From NCBI GenBank assembly GCA_963573385.1, contig CAUYLG010022071.1:62001-126000 (forward strand): a stretch of 64,000 nt of DNA, written 5' to 3'. Shown one piece after another: positions 43,444 through 64,000 of this stretch. The first letter of the stretch is position 1; the number at the start of each line of letters is the position of its first letter. Below the pieces are notes generated by a model. That model was not told where the DNA came from. It did not search any database and saw only the letters and a list, made by a program, of their open reading frames with translations. Position numbers and translations under genes: made by a program. The stretch is from Cacajao melanocephalus. Lineage: Eukaryota; Chordata; Mammalia; Primates; Pitheciidae.

Positions 43444-43745
43444 GCCAGGTGTGGCAGCTCACGCCTATAATCCCTGCACTTTAGGAGGCCTAGGCAGGCG
43501 ATCACTTGAGGTCATGAGTGAGTTCAAGACCAGCCTGGCCAACACGGTGAAGCCCTGTCTTTACCAAAAATACAAAAATTAGCTGGACATGGTGGCACAA
43601 GCCTGTAATCCCACCTACTGGGGAGGCTGAGGGTGGGAGAAACACTTGAATGTGGGAGGCAGAGATTGCAGTGAGCAGAGATCGAACCACTGCACTCCAG
43701 CCTAGGCGACTGAGTGAGACCCTGTCTCAAAAAAAAAAAAATTCA
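43444..43745 (+). repeat. Alu
   Basis: Sense. The flanks aaattcaagttta and aaattcaagttta (43,430 and 43,738) are identical, a perfect target duplication. Confidence 0.96.
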
Positions 43746-43780
43746 AGTTTATGATCAATAGTTTAAAACCATCAAATGAC

Positions 43781-44085
43781 GGCTGGGCGAGGTGGCTAAC
43801 GCCTGTAATCTTAGCATTTTGGGAGGCCGAGGCAGGTGGATCGCTTGAGATCAGGAGTTTGGGACCAGACTGGCCAACATGACAAAACCCTGTCTCTACT
43901 AAAAATACAAAAATTAACTGGGCGTGTTGGCCCATGCCTGTAATCTCACCTACTCAGGAAGCTGAGGCACAAGAATCACTTGAACCCAGGAAGCAGAGGT
44001 TGCAGTGAGCCGAGATTGTGCCACCGCACTCTAGCCTGGATGACAGAGCGAGACTCTGTCTCGAAAAATTAAAAAATAAAACTAC
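43781..44085 (+). repeat. Alu
   Basis: Sense, close to the DIP2B 3' end. The words accatcaaatg before and taccaaatgc after may be its duplication. Confidence 0.94.
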
Positions 44086-44345
44086 CAAATGCTATATGGG
44101 TGGGAGAAAACTAAACTATATTCATTACCTTGAAAAGTCCTGACAACAGGCTCCTTAATTTTCAAAGTGATACCATGATTCCCTGACTTAGTATCCTTTA
44201 ATAGCACTGACGCAGGATCTCTGTGTTCACTTTCCTTAGACCACCCCAGCTATCACTGGGTCTTATCTGAAGTTAAATTTAAAATCTATGAATTCCCTAG
44301 CCTTCACCCAATGTGTGAAGGATTAAACAGTACCAGGCATCAATA

Positions 44346-44351
44346 TTTATT
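44346..44351 (-). terminator. DIP2B: DIP2B polyadenylation signal (probable)
   Basis: AATAAA on the minus strand. Another AATAAA at about 44,821-44,826 could be used for a shorter mRNA. Confidence 0.6.
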
Positions 44352-45792
44352 AACACAAGACAAAGGAAACACATTCAATGAGTTAATAGAACACTGTCCA
44401 GCCAGATGTTAAATTTAAAAATGTATATCTAGTCTAACTTCAAATAAATAAAAAAAACTTTATACATAATTACACAGTACTGTAGTTTGAATTTGACATG
44501 GGTAAATATCTTGACAGAAAGTAAACAAAACAGTATTTAGGACTAAAAAATTATTCTTATATCTTTACAGTCTCTTCCTCTGGACAAACAACATGGCCCA
44601 TCTACACACACCTAAACCAGAAATGTCATATGAATGATAAAGAAAAGGCCTATTGTGTATTTGGAGTATTGCAGCTTTTTGCTCCAAATACTCGTGCTTT
44701 TACATCAAAGCAAACAACGAAAACAACACTAAGGCATAGATCTTGTTGGGAGTTTGAGGATGAGGTGACAACTCCTCATTGCTTTACTCTAAAAGATTCC
44801 TGGATATTCAAGGAAAATAATTTATTTGGCCAAGATATAGAGCACCATGCCTGGGGCAGAGACCTTAATAGAAAACCTAAGGCCTCCGGCCCTTGTTGAG
44901 TCAACAAAAGCATTATGCAAGCATTGCCCAGGGACTAAAGGAGACATACTCATATGACCAAGACAGGCAGTGGTCCCTAAACAGCCTGAGGCAACACAAC
45001 TTCATGAGGAAAGGACTTGGTACTAGGGAGACCTAGCCCTTTATGAGGCAGGAAGTAAAAAGACTGTGGATTCACTGATGCCAATTAGCATGCTGCTCCT
45101 TCCCAGGGTCTCACTGATGCAGAAGATGGCATTTGTACAGCTCTAACAATTCCTAGGGTCTAGGAATTTTCCTGAGGCAGCCCCTTCCTGATCTACTTCA
45201 GTTACTTCTGCTGAGAACCAGAAAGAGATTCAGAAACCTTCAGACCAATAGATTTCTCTTAACCGAGACAGGGGCTTGTTATTTAGTTTTTTTCCCACAG
45301 ACACAAAAACCTAGACAGAATATGTTCCAGAGGATTGGAAAGGCTGTGTTTCTACTAGTTAATGGCCTTTCAGGCCTACCTAAGAATCAGTTCTACGACA
45401 AAGGTGTTACTTAATGTGGATAGAGCAAGAGCACTGTGTCATCAAGAGAACGTTTTCTTACTCGAGTCTGTGACAGATGTGACAGAGTAGACTGTAAATC
45501 TGCAGATGATCCCACAAACACCATCTAAGCAAATGATTGGGCTCTCCTCTCTCTCTACAGGATGCTTTACCAGAGTTACTGATGAAGTTCCTCAAGGACA
45601 ATTCTTAGCCTTCCTTCCTCCATGAGCAGATTCTGGCTTTAGGGGACGCGCAAAAGATCAGTAAAGCAGAAAGCAAAAAATAAATCAAGGCCTGAGGAAC
45701 TACAAAACTAGATAATCAGCCTCTAAGTAACTGGGAGTTGGCCACACTTTGAGATGAACAGAGTAACATATTTGAAGGAATGAATATAGATC

Positions 45793-46080
45793 TGCACTGT
45801 CCAATATGGTAGCCACTAGTTGCATTTGACTACAAAGACTTGAAATATGGCAGTGGTTTGAATTGAATTGAATTTCAAAGGCCTAATATGAAAAAAAAGT
45901 ACCTCATTAATAATTTTTATATTGATCCCATGTTGAAATGATAGTGTTGAGCTATTGGGTTAAATAAAAGATATTAAAATTAATACCATGGGTTTCTTTT
46001 TACTTTTTAAAAATGTGGTTACTAGAAAAATTTAAATTACAGATGTGGCTCTCATTATAGTATTTATAGTGGACAATGCA
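45793..46080. mobile_element. TIR-type DNA-transposon remnant in the 3' UTR
   Basis: Ends are inverted: tgcactgtccaatat at 45,793 and the complement of tgcattgtccactat at 46,066-46,080. Interior is A/T-rich with no frame. Family not named. Confidence 0.65.
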
Positions 46081-48182
46081 TCTCTAGATGCTTATACCCT
46101 GATCTGTGTTAGTAAGAAAGAATTATCAAAGCAACCCACAGAATAGTATCTAACCGTAACTTTTAGAACTTGGGGATTACAGAGCTGGACTTATTTATAT
46201 CAGCTTCAGGATCCCCTGCTTTGTTTAGTGAATCATTAAAAATAGTTTTCAGAAAATTACTTTCCAAATATCAGGCTGTGTTCTCTGCAAACCAAACCAT
46301 CAAGAGACACTGGGATTTCTTGTGTGCCCCAGTGTAAGTGCTTTTTTTCTGTCCATCCTAGGACTTCCCTCATCACGTGTAAATTAATTCCATCGAAATG
46401 CTGAAAAAGAGATCTGGAACTGGCAAACGTCCTGAGCTCTGCCCTCTGTGGAAGAGGAGTGGGGAAAGAAAGGATTATGTGAAGGGAGTTACAAAGTGGC
46501 TTTTAGTCACAAGACCGTGTAAAGGCAGGCCAGAGCACTGCCACTGCAAAGGAGCTGGTCTTTGCATTATAAACCTTATTTTCAGGGTAATTACAAGTCT
46601 TAAAAATTGTTTAAAAACATATTTAGTTTACATGATGTTACAGTGGGGTAAATAATATGTAGTATTAAAATAGTCTAAATAAATATTTACACAATAGACC
46701 AGAGTGGGTCAAAGAGAACCATTCTGCTTTAACAAGTTAACTCTTTTCACTTTTGAGTACTTTTTAATTTTTAAAAATATTTCTGTTAAGAAAAAAATAA
46801 TAAGATTCAACTATATTCAAATATATGAAGTATCAGACCAAAGAAAGGAAACCGAGCCAGAGGCCAAACTCAGTCCTGTCTCAGTCTGCCTGGCCTGGGC
46901 ACCACAGTTATTTCAAAAGAGTTTCCTGCAGACGTCAGACTTCCCCGGTTTCAGCATAAGCCTGGCTACTTTGGCAACCCAGATTGGTCGGTTTTGTGTA
47001 GTTACATGGCCTTACAGTTCCATGTGACAGTGGATCCCCACTGCCTTCCTGGCCTATCATTCTTGTTTTTAAAACCCCTGCCCTCATGAACCGGAAGAAC
47101 AGAAGACACTCTTCAGTTTTCAGAAAAGAGAAGTTATATGGATAAACTGTAGACACAGTTTACGATGGGCCTGGAAAAGAGGAAATCCTAAATTCTTACA
47201 TAGTCACTCTAATTTTGAAAGATCATTTTAACACTGGGGCCAGAGTAAGTTATTGTGGTTCCTTAGAATAGGGTGGGCTCTGATGAATCTTAGCTTTGTG
47301 TTAGCATTTTGATTTTTAAATAGAGATTTTCAGCTTTTAGAAACAGGCTGAATTCATAGAAGCTTAAGCTGATTCCGGGAATGCGAGCTTTAAAAACAAA
47401 CATAGGCAGCTTTAGTTTATAAAATACACCAGCCAACAAAGACATAGAACAATGTGCAGCAAAACCTGCAAACAATTTGCGCTTTTTAGTTACCTAATCA
47501 ATTACACAACATTAAGAGAATACTGAAATTCTCTCAAAGTTGAAATGTTTTCTACTGTGGTTGTTGTAACTATACAAGCCAATTCTTCAAATTTCTAGCT
47601 GAATTATGTGTATTCTTATTTACATGTTTTAAAACACCGGTCAAAATGTTTTACAGTCAAGAATTATATATATAAAGTAATTCTTATATTCAGTGGGTTA
47701 TCTAATTTGCTTATGGGTGACCGAAAGAAAGCTGAGTAGTTCCATGTTAACAAACCCCAGAGAACATCTAGCTACGGCAAAATGGCAAAATACAGTACAG
47801 AGTGGGGAACTGTGTCACTCAGACTACCCCTTTCATGTGAATTCATTAATTCCGTTACAAAATTCTAAAACGGCATTAGATAAAAATACAAGTATGTATA
47901 ACAGATGAAAAAAATGCAACATGCATGTAATTGCTTTAGTAACGTGCTGCTCACGCTATGTCAAAGCACATGTCTACCAAACTGTTAACATTTTTTTCAT
48001 TTGCCATCACAGAATTCCCCTTTCCTGTGTGTTTTATGATTGCAGAATCCCACAGGATGAGATGAAGAATATCATGTAGCCATCTCAGCTTATTTCACAT
48101 CGTTTGAAAGCCTGCTCCTAGCCACAGGTCTTCTGTCTTTGCAATTCTTCAGAATGGCCCCCTGCAGTCCCCGCAAAGCTGG

Positions 48183-61279
<13,097 letters not shown>

Positions 61280-62010
61280 CTGCAGCAAAAAAGGCAAGAG
61301 CTGGAATCATCAATTCATCCTCGACACCTGAAGCTTCAGAACATCACCAATTCAACAGACATTTACTGTGAGAACCGTGTAGGGTCATATGAGATATAAA
61401 GGTATAAGAATCAGTCTTGTTCCTATGCAACTTGCAAGAGGAGCAACTATGAAATAAAGCAGACTGTGACAGGTCACTTTCATCTACATACATTCTTACA
61501 GCTGCCCTCAAGCTAATTAATATGGTTAAGATGATACTAAACATTCTGGAAATTCCTAATAAATAATCTTTTTCTTTTCATTTTCTATTCCTTTTCCAGA
61601 ATCAGCCGCTGCAGACCTAATAACTAATCTTTAAAACCCTGAAGGAGTAGCATTTTTTCCTCTTTCTCTTCAGAAACCTTAAGTGTGAATTGAATTTTAT
61701 TTCTATAGTTTATTTTAAAGATGTTTATAGACATTTTATTGATGCTGTGAATATGAGATTATGAATCAAAAGCATTGAGATCACAGACTAAAGAGCAATT
61801 CATTCACGCTGGAAAAGCCAGGGCAGGGGAGTGGTGGTGTGCTTCACCGAGTTGGCGACACTTGAGTTGGAGCTTGAATGAGTATGAATTTGACAGTGGC
61901 CGGAAGAAGTGGGGATGGTAGTGAGGGTGTTCTAGCCAGAGGAACAACATATACAAAGGCCAATAAGTACAGCATGTTTGAAGCCATCAGAAATATTAAT
62001 AGTATTCAAG

Positions 62011-62467
<457 letters not shown>

Positions 62468-62756
62468 TCAACTGAAATTCTAGCACACCGAGTGCATGGA
62501 GGAGTAAGGCCAGAAAGGCTGAGGCCAAACTGTGAAAGGGCTTAACCATCATATGACGGAGTTTAGCCTTCACCCAGCAGGCAGTCATTGAAGCTTTAAG
62601 TTGGGGCAATACTGACAATATGGAGATATGGAGTAGGGATTGGTGATACGAGCCACTGAAGGCAGAGAGACAGTTAGGAGAGGCTGCAATAGTTCAGGTA
62701 AGAGGAGATAAAGCCTTGAACCCAACAATGTAGGCTAGAATAAAAAGGAAGGAATG

Positions 62757-63078
<322 letters not shown>

Positions 63079-63219
63079 TCATATCCATATTCAGTCCATC
63101 AACAGGAAGCACTATCAACACAATGTTTTTTTTTAAGCAACGAAAAGAGTTCTTATCATGTTTCATCTGTAGCCACAAAGCTTAAACTGTTGGCTTATAC
63201 AAAATGGCAGTGTTTTTAT

Positions 63220-63400
63220 GCCTAAACCTGCGTACAGACCAGAATCACTAGGAGCTCAGAAATTCTGTACTGAAAAATCCTGGTGGCTTGGTCTCCACCG
63301 CTGGAGATGTTAAGTCAAGTCTTGGGAAGTCCCACTAATTTTTGTTAAAAGATCCCCAGGTGATTCTTATGTACAGATAGGTATAGAGCAATTGAGCCAA
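63220..63400 (+). mobile_element. MER5-like hAT remnant
   Basis: accagaatcactaggagctc at 63,238-63,257 and ccccaggtgattcttatgta at 63,354-63,373 keep the order of MER5A words. Confidence 0.55.
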
Positions 63401-64000
63401 AGGACATACATTTGATTAGATACAAGACATGAAGATACAGAATCTGAAGATAACACCCAAGTTCCTAGTTTGGGCCCCTAAATGGATGATCCTACCCTAA
63501 CAGAGATGGGAACACAGGAGGAGAACATTGAGCTGCAGGCATTCGTGAAGCATTCATGATGTACACCAAAGAGGTGAAAATGCAGGTCTGAGATGAGGTT
63601 TTCTGCGGGGGATGGTGAGAGGAGCTGGGATCTGTATTCCACAAGGAGCAACCTGGCCAGGGCAAATGTGCTACTTTCCATCCACATGCTGTCCTCCCAT
63701 CCCATTGTGCTCCTTCCTGCCAAGCCTAGAGGGTACGTGCTGGCTGTCAAAGCATGACATATTTCATCCAAGAATCATCCTTCTACTTGGCTCTAATCCT
63801 AAAGCAAGGATTACATGGTAGAGCAAAGAGCAAGTAACAGGATCACTGCCATTTTGTATGAGGAATAAAATGGACAGAAAATAGCAAAGGGAATAGAGAC
63901 AAAACTAAACAAACTTATGAGACACAGTAGATACATAAATTCTGGAAACGTTAGCATTTTACTGAAACTTAACCAAATCAAGGGAGCAAAGGGAAGGATG

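Larger units (their letters stand above)
44325..48182 (-). other. DIP2B: DIP2B 3' UTR
   Basis: About 3.86 kb from the stop codon to a probable cleavage site near 44,325, just past the aataaa signal. No Alu lies in it, unlike all DNA around it, which fits a conserved long 3' UTR. A DNA-transposon-like insert is at 45,793-46,080. The mature mRNA length remembered for human DIP2B agrees with a UTR of this size. Confidence 0.75.

Overview
The window is primate nuclear DNA. About seventy Alu elements (J-, S- and some S/Y-like), several L1 and L2 fragments, MIR, MER20, endogenous-retrovirus remnants and two 7SL RNA copies fill most of it. Two protein-coding genes can be recognised from their exons, both on the minus strand: ATF1 (left) and DIP2B (right). 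They are neighbours in the order DIP2B then ATF1 on human 12q13, so the window is that locus read opposite to the human reference orientation. Codons 7 and 19 of ATF1 differ from the human protein as I remember it, so a non-human primate is possible; I cannot fix the species.

ATF1: the non-coding first exon sits in a CpG island (about 24,820-26,060) with its splice donor at 25,586. The start-codon exon is 18,281-18,379. The exon with the kinase-inducible domain, ending in codon 65 just after Ser63, is 5,808-5,908. The rest of the gene, including the bZIP domain, lies beyond base 1. Introns are Alu/L1 mosaics and also hold a class I ERV LTR with its leader (about 22.9-24.0 kb), two 7SL pseudogenes in opposite orientation (16.05-16.41 and 22.58-22.88 kb) and an L2.

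Intergenic, about 26-44.3 kb: Alu clusters, a minus-strand class III ERV pol remnant (28.2-30.6 kb), antisense L1 pieces (31.9-32.6, 34.6-36.1, 38.8-39.3 kb), L2 pieces and two MaLR-like repeats (41.4-43 kb). I see no gene here.

DIP2B, about 44.3 kb to beyond 64 kb: a largely repeat-free 3' UTR of about 3.9 kb, then the last eight coding exons (48,183-61,279), which join in frame and give the last 362 residues, covering the end of the second adenylate-forming domain.

The most unusual structures are a 37-bp near-perfect inverted repeat (13,992-14,078), an apparently tail-only retroposition inside an Alu (9,356-9,420), a small A-rich insertion inside a 7SL copy (16,071-16,115), two Alus nested at one target site (14.9-15.5 kb) and an inverted Alu-Alu fusion at 18,085. 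I found no convincing new protein-coding system; nearly all other open frames are antisense or sense Alu translations.
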